From: JBHJHP01 sp042219825
Lineage (GTDB): Bacteria; Bacteroidota; Bacteroidia; Bacteroidales; UBA5342
Direction: 5' to 3'
Assembly (NCBI RefSeq): GCF_042219825.1
Contig: NZ_JBHJHQ010000005.1
Span: forward strand, 442,087 to 506,086
Length of the DNA: 64,000 nt
How positions within the stretch are numbered: position 1 is the stretch's first letter; each line of letters opens with the position of its first letter. Below are positions 54,175 to 63,914 of this stretch, piece by piece. The notes under the pieces were generated by a model. The model made no database searches, had not been told where the DNA came from, and was given only the letters and a program-made list of their open reading frames with translations. Position numbers and translations under genes: made by a program.

Positions 54175-55653
54175 TTAATCAACCGGTGTAAACGTTACTG
54201 TGTCCCAGAATAAGCCACCAAACTGAATGGCTACCAGTTTTATTTTATGCCTTTCGGTTTTATCCCAAATAAATGTACCCAGATCAGGCACTTCGCCGGA
54301 ATTCACGATTCCAATTCTTTCATCGTCAACGAATACCTCATAGCCCACCTGGTTTTGCCAGATATTTCCGGATACATGGTATTTCCCTTTCATGATCTTA
54401 GGCGTAGTGATCTCAATCCACCAGTAGCCCAGCATGTTCAGACAATCATCGTTTAACAGTGTTCCCGTATCGTGATCCTTCCAGTAATACTGCAGATAAT
54501 CACCTGACCATTTGATGTACTTAAAGGTATTTTCCCCGTCAAACCATTTCATGTAATACTTACCGAAATAATCGCCCTGTTTCAGGTCGAAATAATCTGT
54601 GACCTCAAAAATAATTGTGGTTGGACTGGGTGTTTCAACCGGCAGCAAGCCGTTAATAGTATGTAAGGCGCCGTTTTTAGCCGGATAATTGGATTCCGGC
54701 ACATAAAACCCAGTATAGGTTTCTGTTTCAGGATCTAAATTTAACTTATAATCATCTGTAATGGTAGCCTTTACATTATTATCATGCGACAGAATCGGAT
54801 ATAACTGTGATTCAAAATCTGACAGATAATAGGTGTTGGCCAGACAATGATATTCCATATAACGGTAGAATCCGTTATTCAGAAAAGTAAGACTATCAGG
54901 CATATCCGTAAACTGATTGATCAACTGATCAATATTTGTAATACCATAACGCCCGTATGTTGTATCAGCAATAGCCAGCACTGTAAAGCGTGTTCTCGCC
55001 GTTTTATTACCGTAAGGGAAGGTGATAATATCCAGGGTATCGCTTAGACCTGTCCTTTCAAGTCCCTGCGTAAATATTGAATATGACGGATTGTCCTTCA
55101 GGGTCTGATAAATACTTTTTGTGATGATCGGAATAACTTCGTCCACAACATGAATAAATCCGTTGGCCGTCTCTACGTCCCTGTCAATAATTTTTGCTTT
55201 CTTATTGAGAATAATATCTGCATTCTGGAATTCACTTACAATGTAATCACCAAGTGCATTGGTATCGCGCAAGGCACCCAGGCCCACATCACCGGTTGTA
55301 ATCTGATTGGCTATCAAATGGTTGTAGACAAAGTCATAAACCATGTTGGTATCCGGAAAATCGCGAAAAGAAGAATAGCCATTTCCCTGGTAAAATTTCT
55401 GAATCGCCTCGTCAGTTGGCAGAAACAAGGTAAAAGGTCCCCGTGTACTCAGTATACGGTACAACTTTGTATACTCCAGCATCTTGTTGAATTCCGTAAA
55501 TTCAGCATTATCGGCTACATACTCTGATATCACCTGGAATTCAGAATCCACTTTCCAGTAGATGGGATCCTTTTTACAGGCAAATAATACGACCAGCAAC
55601 ATTGCCAGAGGCAAAACGGACTTTATGTTATGTAATACTATCTTTTTCATCAT
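54175..55653 (-). CDS. Fasciclin (FAS1) lipoprotein with unknown aromatic C-terminal domain (triad 2)
   Basis: 492 residues. The lipoprotein signal ends LFAC, followed by KKDPIYW. FAS1 domain 1 covers ~35-175 (FTEFNKMLEYTKLYRIL, GPFTLFLPTDEAIQKFY, VYDFVYNHLIAN, TANGFIHVVDEVIPI), and a second, weaker FAS1-like unit ~178-340 (TRFTVLAIADTTYG, KNGALHTINGLLPV). The last 150 residues are a separate beta-rich domain with many aromatic residues (KYYMKWFDGENTFKYIKW, YLQYYWKDHDTG, LGYWWIEITTPKIMKGKYHV) that I do not recognise; a carbohydrate-binding jelly roll is possible. It starts 10 bp after the SusD gene of triad 1 and precedes SusC of triad 2 by 36 bp, so it is probably a surface partner of that transporter. 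Confidence 0.82.
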   Translation of the reverse strand: MMKKIVLHNIKSVLPLAMLLVVLFACKKDPIYWKVDSEFQVISEYVADNAEFTEFNKMLEYTKLYRILSTRGPFTLFLPTDEAIQKFYQGNGYSSFRDFPDTNMVYDFVYNHLIANQITTGDVGLGALRDTNALGDYIVSEFQNADIILNKKAKIIDRDVETANGFIHVVDEVIPIITKSIYQTLKDNPSYSIFTQGLERTGLSDTLDIITFPYGNKTARTRFTVLAIADTTYGRYGITNIDQLINQFTDMPDSLTFLNNGFYRYMEYHCLANTYYLSDFESQLYPILSHDNNVKATITDDYKLNLDPETETYTGFYVPESNYPAKNGALHTINGLLPVETPSPTTIIFEVTDYFDLKQGDYFGKYYMKWFDGENTFKYIKWSGDYLQYYWKDHDTGTLLNDDCLNMLGYWWIEITTPKIMKGKYHVSGNIWQNQVGYEVFVDDERIGIVNSGEVPDLGTFIWDKTERHKIKLVAIQFGGLFWDTVTFTPVD

Positions 55654-55662
55654 GCTTTCTGA

Positions 55663-57147
55663 TTATCTGTCGTAATACGGGTTTTGGATCAAATTCGGAT
55701 TGGTTCTGATATCCCCTTCCGGAATAGGCAGGTAATAACTGAGGGTATCATAAACCTTAGCCTGCAGAATCGGTTTCTGCTTGATATCGGCACCTGCCAG
55801 GATCATGCTTATGATGAGCTGTTTCTGCTCAAAACTGTTGCGTTTGGCAACCCTTAGTACATCGAACCATCTTTTCCCTTCAGCAAGAAATTCTTTGGCC
55901 CTTTCTTCCAGTATGGCCGTCCGGAGATCTTCTTTGGTATCAACAGGAGAATGCGAGAGGTTTGCTCTTTCCTTGGTCTTCCTCAGCCACTCGTTGGCTC
56001 CGGATACATCATCCAACTCGTTCAGCGCCTCTGCCTTTATCAGGGTAATATCTGCATACCGATAGTACAGAAAATTGGCATCACGCTGGTTTTGTGAACG
56101 TGGGATTCCGGTTTCTATGCTAATGCTTTTATATTTCCTGAGCGGATCCGGATTTCTTGGGCTTGAAGGATTACAGGTGCGAATATCCTGTTCTGAGAGC
56201 AGCAAGGTTAACTGTTGCATATCAGACCTTATTTTTGCTGCACCTGTCAGTGGAATCAGATCGTTATAAATGGGATTCTCCTGGTAATCCAGATTATCGT
56301 CGTACTGAATTTCAAAAATACTTTCCACCTTTGAGTTACCCGGATAGTATAAACTAAACCAGTTGTCGGCCGGTTCCAGATCGTACAGACCAGAAGCGAT
56401 AATTGAATCGCAGTAATCTGAAGCAAGCCGGTACTGCTCATCCCAAAGATACACGTCAGCCAGCAGCGCCATAATCGCATATTTATTGGCTCTTCCGGTT
56501 CTGAAACCCGGTTCGGCATTGCTTCCGAAGAACTCCGTTGTATATGCCATATCCTTGGCTTTCAGCAGATCCTTAATAACATGGTTTAAAACTTCACGTT
56601 CTGAACTTTTAGGAATAAACATATCTGTGGTGTCCGATAAGGTGGGTTCAATAACCAATGGAACATCTTTCCACAAACGCACGAGATAAAAATAACTCAG
56701 TGAACGAATAAAGAGCGCTTCGGCATCCACACCATCCATCATGCGTTTTGTAAATGTCTCATCAATTTCAAAGACTTCCTTATCATAATACATCAGTGTA
56801 TTGGCAAGGTTAATGGCCTTATAATAGTGTCTCCAGCTTACCGCACCGTTTGTAGGGCTGATATTACTTTCTGCAATGCGTGCATAATCCTGGAACGGAG
56901 ATATATCGTTGATCACCATAAGATCTGCCCTAAGTTCACCCCATATCAGGTTCTCCATGGATGCATCCCTGAACGCGTTGTACATGGCGCCCATTGCGCT
57001 GTACACATCTTCAGTTTTACCCCAGAAGTTTTCCTTCAGTAATTCATCTTCAGGCATCAGCGTCATCCAGTCGTTACACGATGTGATCATGAACAATAAC
57101 AGCACTGCAATAGCTGCCGGTTTTTTATATATTCTGTCAAACTTCAT
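55663..57147 (-). CDS. SusD/RagB family glycan-binding lipoprotein (triad 1)
   Basis: 494 residues. The lipoprotein signal (AIAVLLLFMITSC) is followed by NDWMTLMPEDELLKENFWGKTEDVY, the classic SusD opening. Further motifs are WRHYYKAINLANTLMYYD, EALFIRSLSYFYLVRLWKDVPLV, MALLADVYLWDEQYRLASDYCDSII, YYRYADITLIKAEALNELDD, ILEERAKEFLAEGKRWFDVLRVAKR and the end YYLPIPEGDIRTNPNLIQNPYY. It binds oligosaccharide at the surface and works as a lid on the SusC encoded 12 bp upstream. All family landmarks are present. Confidence 0.93.
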   Translation of the reverse strand: MKFDRIYKKPAAIAVLLLFMITSCNDWMTLMPEDELLKENFWGKTEDVYSAMGAMYNAFRDASMENLIWGELRADLMVINDISPFQDYARIAESNISPTNGAVSWRHYYKAINLANTLMYYDKEVFEIDETFTKRMMDGVDAEALFIRSLSYFYLVRLWKDVPLVIEPTLSDTTDMFIPKSSEREVLNHVIKDLLKAKDMAYTTEFFGSNAEPGFRTGRANKYAIMALLADVYLWDEQYRLASDYCDSIIASGLYDLEPADNWFSLYYPGNSKVESIFEIQYDDNLDYQENPIYNDLIPLTGAAKIRSDMQQLTLLLSEQDIRTCNPSSPRNPDPLRKYKSISIETGIPRSQNQRDANFLYYRYADITLIKAEALNELDDVSGANEWLRKTKERANLSHSPVDTKEDLRTAILEERAKEFLAEGKRWFDVLRVAKRNSFEQKQLIISMILAGADIKQKPILQAKVYDTLSYYLPIPEGDIRTNPNLIQNPYYDR

Positions 57148-57158
57148 AGCTGCAATTC

Positions 57159-60100
57159 TTAAAATGAAACATTTAAACCAAACATTACCCTTTTGGATGG
57201 CGGTGTTCTGCTGTAATCTTTTGGCAATGTATCCGGCCTGTTCGGGAGTCCGACTTCCGGATCCTGTCCCGAATAGTTAGTCAGTGTAAACAGGTTGTAT
57301 CCTGTGGCATACACTCTCAGACTTCTCAGGTGAAGCTTTTTCAGGAGAGCACTGCTAAAATCATAGCTCAACGATATGGTTTTCAGACGCATATACGATC
57401 CATCTTCCACAAACCGGCTTGATCCAAGCCAGTTGTACCCTTTGTTATATAAGGGCCTCGGAACATTGGTAATATCACCTGGATTTCTCCAGTACCAGTT
57501 TGTGGCTTTGCTCTGGTTATCGTAGTTATACATTTTTTCGGTATCCATTCGGGTCTGGTTTATTACTTTCTGACCCAGCTTGAAATAGAGGAAGGTATTG
57601 AATGTAATATTCTTATACTGAGCCCTGATACCGGTACCACCCATTACTTTTGGGTTCAGGTCGCCCAAATAAACCAGGTCAAGTTCATCAATCTTACCAT
57701 CATGGTTGATGTCGTCGTATTTGGCATCACCACCTTCAAAGGTATAGCCTTCAGAACCACCCATGATCATTTTTAAGGGTTCGGTCTTATTCAACCCATA
57801 AATGGGATCGCCATTTTCATCGCGCACCACAGCATCTTCATTGCTCTGATAAACACCAAGGTAACGGTAGCCAAAGAATCCCCCCAGTGGTTCACCCGGT
57901 ACCACACTGATTTTGTAATTCCCGTTTGCCAGCATATCGCCGTATTCCATGGCAAAGTTCTCCGGCAGGCTGATCACAATATTTTTGTTGGTAGAAAAGT
58001 TGGCATTAACGCTCAGTTTAAAAGCCGTCTTTTCAAGAATCTTGTAATCCACCATCACTTCATAGCCCCTGTTCTCCATCTGTCCTTCGTTGATACTCAT
58101 ACTCGTAAAACCGGTATGGGTCGGGATGGCGGTGTTTTCGAGAAACAGGTCCTTGGTGACTTTGGTATAATAATCCAGTTCAACATTTAAGCGGTTTCGT
58201 AGTCCATAAAATGATATACCCGGGTTGAATGTCTCCAGGGTCTCCCATCTCAAGCTGGTTAATTCCACGCCATTGGGTTCAACGCCCTGGTAATTGAGAT
58301 AAGACAGCTGAGCACTTGAATTATAGGTGTTCCAGTAAAGATAGTTTGTATTGGGTGAGTTCCCACTCTGCCCCCAGCTGACACGCAAACGAAAGTCATT
58401 GATCCAGGTGGCATCTTCCATAAAACTTTCCTCGTTGATTCTCCAGGCACCTGAAACGGTTGGGAATAAGCCCCAACGGCTATCAGGACTATATTTTGAA
58501 TTCCCTTCATATTTGGCACCCATGGTAGCCAGGTATTTGTCCTTATATTTATAGGCACCCTGCAGGTAGAAACCAAGCGAACGATATTCTGAAAAGTTCT
58601 GTCCGATATATTCAATCGTTTTATCACCGGCAGGCAACTGAAGGTAAGGTGATGCCGAACGGCTGGTCTGCTGCTTTTGCCATAGTTGATTGGTTTTCTC
58701 GGTATCAACCTGACCCATTACTGTAAGACTGTGACCTTCTCCCAGAACCGGTGTATAAATCAGCTGATTATAAGTATAAATGGTGCTTTTCTTTGAAAAC
58801 TCATCTGATGCAAGGTTGGTTATTTCACTGTCGTAAATGTAACCGACGGCATCGTATGGCAGAAACCTGTGCCTTTTATTATCGAAGATATCAAGGGTGA
58901 TGGTAGAATTTAAGATCAGGTTGTTTTGAATCCGGTAACGCAATGTAAACAGTGCCCTTGCATTATTTTTTAGCTGTTCGTTTACACCCAGATTTGCCAG
59001 AGCCACCGGATTATACATATCCCGGGCATTGCCCTGCAATGTTTCTGCCGGTGTAAAATAATCGCCAACATGCTCATTATTTTCGTCCCTGTCGTACACA
59101 CTCATATTAGGCATTTTACGATATGCGATAGATCTGATTAATTTACTTCCGAATTCAGGATCTTCAGCATCGTACGTATTATACTGATCGTAACGGGTAT
59201 AAAGAATATCTGTTTTAAACGTTAGTTTTGATGACAGATCATAGTCGAGTGAACTGCGCAAAGTCAGTTTTTTAAGCCCGTTATTAATGGTAGTACCTGT
59301 TTCGTTGGAGTGCCCCACAGACATATTGTACCGTGACTTATCACCACCTCCACGCACCGAGAACACATGCTGTTGTGAATTGGCACGCTGAGTGATCTCT
59401 CTTACCCAATCGGTTTCCTGACTGAAATTATAATACTCCGTCCATCTCGGGTCAAAGGCAATTTCGTTTGCCAGATTATTCACATTGTTAGGATTGAACT
59501 GATTTGAAAATTCATTGCGATCCACATTGTAATGCATTTGCAGAATAAGACGGGAGTAGTCGCCTCCGTCAAGCATTGGTAGAGGATCCGGTTCCCAGCC
59601 CACAGCATATTTATAGGTATAGTCGAAAATAGGTTTTGACTTGATACCGCGTTTGGTTTTAATCATCAAAACACCATTGGCAGCACTTGAGCCCCAGATA
59701 GCTGTTGATGCAGCATCCTTCAGTACCTCTATGCTTTCAATATCCTCGGGTGCCACATCTATCATGTTACCGAACTTTTCTATATCGGCAGTGGCAAAAT
59801 CGAAGTTTTCATCGATTTGTGAATTATACGGAATGCCGTTGACCACAATCAGTGGTGTATTCCTGGCATTCAGAGTAGCTGTACCGCGGATTCTGATATT
59901 CAGGCCTGCTCCCGGATCACCGGAGACGGAAGTAATATCCACGTTTGCGATACGTCCCTGTAACATATCCTCCACAGAGCTTCCCATCTGTGTTTCGAGT
60001 TCCTTAAATTCGAGGCGCGACACACTGGTGGTCCTGTCCCTGATGGTTGTTATGCCATCGTTGGACATTCGTGAACCGGATACAGATACTTCGTTCAGCG

Positions 60101-60410
60101 CCGTCGATGAGGTTCCAAGTTCCACATTAATGGTTGTTTTCCCGTTAACCGGAATAGTTTGCTTTTCGTATCCGATATAAGAAAACTGCAGCGGATTATC
60201 CGGATCACCCGTCTGAATGACATAGTTACCGTTCATATCCGTAATGGCACCTGTAAGAAAACGATCGTTTTCATCAATTTCCACTACGTTGACGCCAACA
60301 AGAGGTTCCTTTGTTTCGGCATCAACCACCTGCCCTTTAATGATAGTGGTTTGCGCCTGTGCATTTAAAAGACCTCCGGCTAAAGCTATGATAAGTAAGA
60401 TTTTTTTCAT
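57159..60410 (-). CDS. SusC/RagA family TonB-dependent outer-membrane transporter (triad 1)
   Basis: 1083 residues. The signal peptide ends LLNAQAQ. A carboxypeptidase-regulatory-like domain (~22-105; IIKGQVVDAETKEPLVGVNV, FSYIGYEKQTIPV) is followed by the plug (~125-255) with the family signatures VEDMLQGRIANVDI, LNIRIRGTATLNARNTPLIVVNGIP and IEVLKDAASTAIWGSSAANGVLMI. The barrel ends PPSKRVMFGLNVSF. It imports glucan oligosaccharides using TonB energy. It lies between a FAS1 lipoprotein (22 bp upstream) and its SusD partner. Confidence 0.94.
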   Translation of the reverse strand: MKKILLIIALAGGLLNAQAQTTIIKGQVVDAETKEPLVGVNVVEIDENDRFLTGAITDMNGNYVIQTGDPDNPLQFSYIGYEKQTIPVNGKTTINVELGTSSTALNEVSVSGSRMSNDGITTIRDRTTSVSRLEFKELETQMGSSVEDMLQGRIANVDITSVSGDPGAGLNIRIRGTATLNARNTPLIVVNGIPYNSQIDENFDFATADIEKFGNMIDVAPEDIESIEVLKDAASTAIWGSSAANGVLMIKTKRGIKSKPIFDYTYKYAVGWEPDPLPMLDGGDYSRLILQMHYNVDRNEFSNQFNPNNVNNLANEIAFDPRWTEYYNFSQETDWVREITQRANSQQHVFSVRGGGDKSRYNMSVGHSNETGTTINNGLKKLTLRSSLDYDLSSKLTFKTDILYTRYDQYNTYDAEDPEFGSKLIRSIAYRKMPNMSVYDRDENNEHVGDYFTPAETLQGNARDMYNPVALANLGVNEQLKNNARALFTLRYRIQNNLILNSTITLDIFDNKRHRFLPYDAVGYIYDSEITNLASDEFSKKSTIYTYNQLIYTPVLGEGHSLTVMGQVDTEKTNQLWQKQQTSRSASPYLQLPAGDKTIEYIGQNFSEYRSLGFYLQGAYKYKDKYLATMGAKYEGNSKYSPDSRWGLFPTVSGAWRINEESFMEDATWINDFRLRVSWGQSGNSPNTNYLYWNTYNSSAQLSYLNYQGVEPNGVELTSLRWETLETFNPGISFYGLRNRLNVELDYYTKVTKDLFLENTAIPTHTGFTSMSINEGQMENRGYEVMVDYKILEKTAFKLSVNANFSTNKNIVISLPENFAMEYGDMLANGNYKISVVPGEPLGGFFGYRYLGVYQSNEDAVVRDENGDPIYGLNKTEPLKMIMGGSEGYTFEGGDAKYDDINHDGKIDELDLVYLGDLNPKVMGGTGIRAQYKNITFNTFLYFKLGQKVINQTRMDTEKMYNYDNQSKATNWYWRNPGDITNVPRPLYNKGYNWLGSSRFVEDGSYMRLKTISLSYDFSSALLKKLHLRSLRVYATGYNLFTLTNYSGQDPEVGLPNRPDTLPKDYSRTPPSKRVMFGLNVSF

Positions 60411-60432
60411 TTTAAGACTCGTTACAACGTTA

Positions 60433-62625
60433 CTACTGATACTTTAACACGGAGTTAATTTTATGAATCACACTCTTTTGAGCCAGGTTATCGGCTTTGG
60501 CATGATCCACAGTAACCACCTGTCCGCTCATATCTGTAACCCTGAGGTTATTCATTTCGTTATTAATTGTCACCGTATAAAACTTAGGTCCGTTGGGGGT
60601 TTCCGGTGCTTCTGCCTGTGTTGAAAATGTTCCGCTACCACTGGGATCACCGTTATCGAATGACACCACATCTTTTACAAAATGATACTCCAGAAATGCA
60701 ATCAGGGAATCACGGTCCTCAGGAATCAGTCCGGCATCTCTTGCAGCTGCAATGGCGTCGTTGGTTGGTGCAAAAACCGTCCAGGCATCTGAATTGGAGA
60801 CAAAGGAAAGTCTTGGAATCAGCTCCTTGGTATCGCTGTCTTTGATACGGCGGTTCAAAAGCCGTGAACCATCAAGCAGGGCAGCAAATTCAGTTAGTTC
60901 CGGATCGAACCAGATTAATTTACCCATGCTGTAATACCGCGATTTAATGGCATTTGTTATGCCATACTGAATCCCTGTTTCGTTGGGTTCCTTACTGTAT
61001 ACAATGGTTATGCTATCGTTTAAATACTGGTTTTCAGGTCCCTGTAAAATATTATTCCGATAGTGCACATAGTTACCTGAGCTCATTTCAAGAAATCCCT
61101 CGCCACTTAAATCTGTTACCTTATTGAAGGTGACAAGGTTTTGAACGAACTCTGTCAGCTGATCGGTTTTCATTTTCCGCCAGACTTCGTCAGGACCGTA
61201 GTATTCAATCTGATTGGCATCTTTATTATACCGTACATTCGATTTTTCCAGTTCATCGTTTGTTGGTGCAAACAGCGTTACATCCTGGTATCCGCTGGCC
61301 AGAGTCCGGATCATACCGGTTTCATTCAGGGCAAACAGAAAAGTGGAATAGTCCTTAATAAAAAAGAGATCACCAGTAACCCCAGTAAATGCGTTGGGTT
61401 CCAGCACTTTTTTCATGTCGTAGAATACACCGTTGCTGCACATATATCCCGAATTGATATCATCGCGGGTTAATGTAAGCGGATCACCAAAATCATTGAA
61501 AAATCCCCGCTCCATTTTTGACACCAGTCCCAGTGAACGAATAAGGTGGCTTCGCAATACATACGACAAGGTGATAAGCGGCACACTGTCGATACTGCCA
61601 TAAGAAGCCAGAAGTTTGTTATTGATATATGGTTCCAGGATATTGTCCTCTGGAATAAACGCACTGTACACATCCTTCATCCTTACCTCAGGGCCATCAC
61701 CGGGACCTGCATCGTTTGCTATGTTGGGCAAATCAACATATGATTTCTGATAAAAGGTATTCTGATCCTCATCCACTATGGGTAAGCCATAATCGGCAAA
61801 GCGCTGCATCAGATCGTAGAACACGCCGTATTTATCGAGATGCTGACGCAGATACTCCTCAATACTTGGCATTGGTGCCACCACCTGATCAAGATAGTAG
61901 ATAAACCCACTGGACGTTCTTGCTCCCAGTTCATCCGGTTTTGCCGGATTCGGGATCACCCTGGCATTATGCCAGTTCATGGCCTGATTGGCCAACGGTG
62001 AAGCTGCATCGTAAGTACTGTTGGGATAAATAAAGGTATAGTCTGAACCATCGGTCGCCGCGAAATAATCTTCGAAGAAATCTTTACTCCACAGCGGTAC
62101 ATATTTATCTCCGGTGTAGATCCGTAAGGAATCACCTTCGAAATCTGTATTGTATTTGACATACTCCGTATAGGGTGTTGAACGGCTTGGTGTTCTTTTA
62201 CGGAAAAACAGCCCGGCATATTCCCCGTTTGGCCCCTGTTCCTCGCTCCATACGTATTCGTAGATTAACTGGTAACGTGAGCGTGGATTGACAAGGATAT
62301 GCAATGTGAATAACTGAAAAGCCTCGTCGTCGGTCAGGTCATCCACCGATTCTTTGCCAATGGAATGAAAATATTCTGTAAAAGCTTCATCGTTTGGCAC
62401 AAACAAGGTATACAGAATTTTAGAAACAGATTCAGTATATCCGGCCCTGTCCATTAATTCAAGAAAAATGGTATAATCACCTGCGGCCTGCAGGGTTTCA
62501 ATATTCGATCCACCCAACCATGGCGGATCTTCGTATCTTTCTTTATAGTCCTTACAGGCAAAGAGAGCCAGAAGCGCAAACAGCACTGCAGCTCTTTTTT
62601 GGAAAAACTTAAGATTAATAAACAT
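60433..62625 (-). CDS. Fasciclin (FAS1) repeat lipoprotein (triad 1)
   Basis: 730 residues. A lipoprotein signal (RAAVLFALLALFAC) is followed by the charged stretch KDYKERYEDPP, compatible with surface display. Several FAS1-like units follow: ~45-265 (YTIFLELMDRAGYTESVSKIL, YTLFVPNDEAFTEYF), ~270-405 (GVFYDLMQRFADYGLPI, DVYSAFIPEDNILEPYI), ~415-565 (DYSTFLFALNETGMIRTLA, VTLFAPTNDELEKSN) and ~570-730 (LTEFAALLDGSRLL, WTVFAPTNDAIAAARDAG, DNLAQKSVIHKINSVLKY). FAS1 domains mediate adhesion and, in some proteins, carbohydrate binding. It is the first gene of the six-gene operon, ahead of SusC. It may serve as surface glycan-binding protein in place of a SusE/SusF homologue, none of which is present. 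Confidence 0.85.
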   Translation of the reverse strand: MFINLKFFQKRAAVLFALLALFACKDYKERYEDPPWLGGSNIETLQAAGDYTIFLELMDRAGYTESVSKILYTLFVPNDEAFTEYFHSIGKESVDDLTDDEAFQLFTLHILVNPRSRYQLIYEYVWSEEQGPNGEYAGLFFRKRTPSRSTPYTEYVKYNTDFEGDSLRIYTGDKYVPLWSKDFFEDYFAATDGSDYTFIYPNSTYDAASPLANQAMNWHNARVIPNPAKPDELGARTSSGFIYYLDQVVAPMPSIEEYLRQHLDKYGVFYDLMQRFADYGLPIVDEDQNTFYQKSYVDLPNIANDAGPGDGPEVRMKDVYSAFIPEDNILEPYINNKLLASYGSIDSVPLITLSYVLRSHLIRSLGLVSKMERGFFNDFGDPLTLTRDDINSGYMCSNGVFYDMKKVLEPNAFTGVTGDLFFIKDYSTFLFALNETGMIRTLASGYQDVTLFAPTNDELEKSNVRYNKDANQIEYYGPDEVWRKMKTDQLTEFVQNLVTFNKVTDLSGEGFLEMSSGNYVHYRNNILQGPENQYLNDSITIVYSKEPNETGIQYGITNAIKSRYYSMGKLIWFDPELTEFAALLDGSRLLNRRIKDSDTKELIPRLSFVSNSDAWTVFAPTNDAIAAARDAGLIPEDRDSLIAFLEYHFVKDVVSFDNGDPSGSGTFSTQAEAPETPNGPKFYTVTINNEMNNLRVTDMSGQVVTVDHAKADNLAQKSVIHKINSVLKYQ

Positions 62626-63117
62626 ATTCGGATTTTTGTAGTATTATAGTTAGCAAAACATACCCTTAAAATAGCTCAATCGAACCAACTAAAATAGCAA
62701 ATTATAAGGTTATCATAACAACACTCCCAATTTTCAATTTAACATTTTTTTTGTAATCGGTAACCCGAAAATAAGGCCTTTCCTTAAATGTTATCTGATG
62801 AAAAGTCATACTTATTCTCTACAATGAAAATTTAATTCATTATATCCGCATTACAGAAGCATCTTAATCACTCACACACTTACACTTACAACAACAAACC
62901 CCAATGAATTCAAAAAAAATACCCCATCACCTTTTGAGGCTGCTATTTCAGATTTTCGTATAAAAATTCCTCAAAAAATAAGTGTTTTAAGTACGCTTAT
63001 CCGCTTTTTATAAAGGTATGGTCCTCACTCATTTTTAGAAAAAATAATCCTCCTTTCGTAAGGCATACCAGACTTACGGAATCTGCCAAAATTTTGGTTA
63101 AATGGTGCATTCAATTT
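62626..63117. other. Upstream region of the FAS1-SusC-SusD operon
   Basis: About 490 bp, AT-rich, no supported gene. On the minus strand TATGTTTTGC (62653-62662) resembles a -7 element with one extra T, 28 bp before the ATG, but no -33 partner is at the right distance. Confidence 0.35.
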
Positions 63118-63156
63118 TATGACCCACCCTAGTTATTTAATTACGAATTATGAATA

Positions 63157-63392
63157 CATGACCCACCCTGGCTTTTGACAAACTTGTAAGATTCTATTTA
63201 CTGCCCTCCCTAAACACTCTCTTCGGTCGGCCAAGGGAGGGTGTTTGGACAAGTGATTTTCATTGGGATGTGATTGAATCAAATTTGCAGGTCTATACTG
63301 TCCCTCTTTGTCACGAAATAAAGTAAAGTGATAGAGAGGGTTATCCTGAAAAGAACGAGCTGGAACTGAGAACTGGGGTGAGTCAAATAATT
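63157..63392. repeat. Tandem repeat unit, type A (first copy)
   Basis: Begins CATGACCCACCCTGGCTTTTG and ends GGGGTGAGTCAAATAATT; a short copy of the start (GACCCACCCT) also lies at 63121. It contains two hairpins: CCCTCCCT (63204-63211) with AGGGAGGG (63234-63241), and CCCTCTTTGTCAC (63302-63314) with GTGATAGAGAGGG (63328-63340). It has no believable coding sequence. Confidence 0.85.
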
Positions 63393-63677
63393 CATGACCC
63401 ACCCTGGCTTTTGGCAAACCTGCAAGCTTCATATTTGCTGCCCTCCCTAAACACTCTCTTCGGTCGTGCCCAGGGAGGGTATTCGGACGGGTACATTTGC
63501 TTGTGAGGCGATTGGATTAAATTGGATGAATTTGGCAATTAGAAAAGAATTGAAAAGTTATAATCGGGTCCGCTTGTATAAACGGTCCCTCTTTGTCACG
63601 CAGTGTAGCCAAGTGATAGAGAGGGCTGTCTTTTGGAGAACATGGTGGAACTGGAGTCTGGGGTGAGTCAGATAATT
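63393..63677. repeat. Tandem repeat unit, type B (first copy)
   Basis: 285 bp with the same ends as type A but a different and longer middle (TATTCGGACGGGTACATTTGC...). The second hairpin is kept (63587-63599 with 63613-63625) although the loop and neighbouring bases differ. Confidence 0.85.
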
Positions 63678-63914
63678 CATGACCCACCCTGGCTTTTGGC
63701 AAACCTGCAAGCTTCATATTTACTTCCCTCCTTAAACACTCTCTTCGGTCGGCTCAGGGAGGGTGTTTGGACAAGTGATTTTCGTTGGGATATGATTGAA
63801 TCAAATTTGCAGGTCTATACTGTCCCTCTTTGTCACGAAATAAAGTAAAGTGATAGAGAGGGTTATCCTGAAAAGAACGAGCTGGAACTGAGAACTGGGG
63901 TGAGTCAAATAATT
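63678..63914. repeat. Tandem repeat unit, type A (second copy)
   Basis: 237 bp, nearly identical to 63157-63392; from GTGTTTGGACAAG to the end I see only two differing bases in about 150. Confidence 0.85.
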
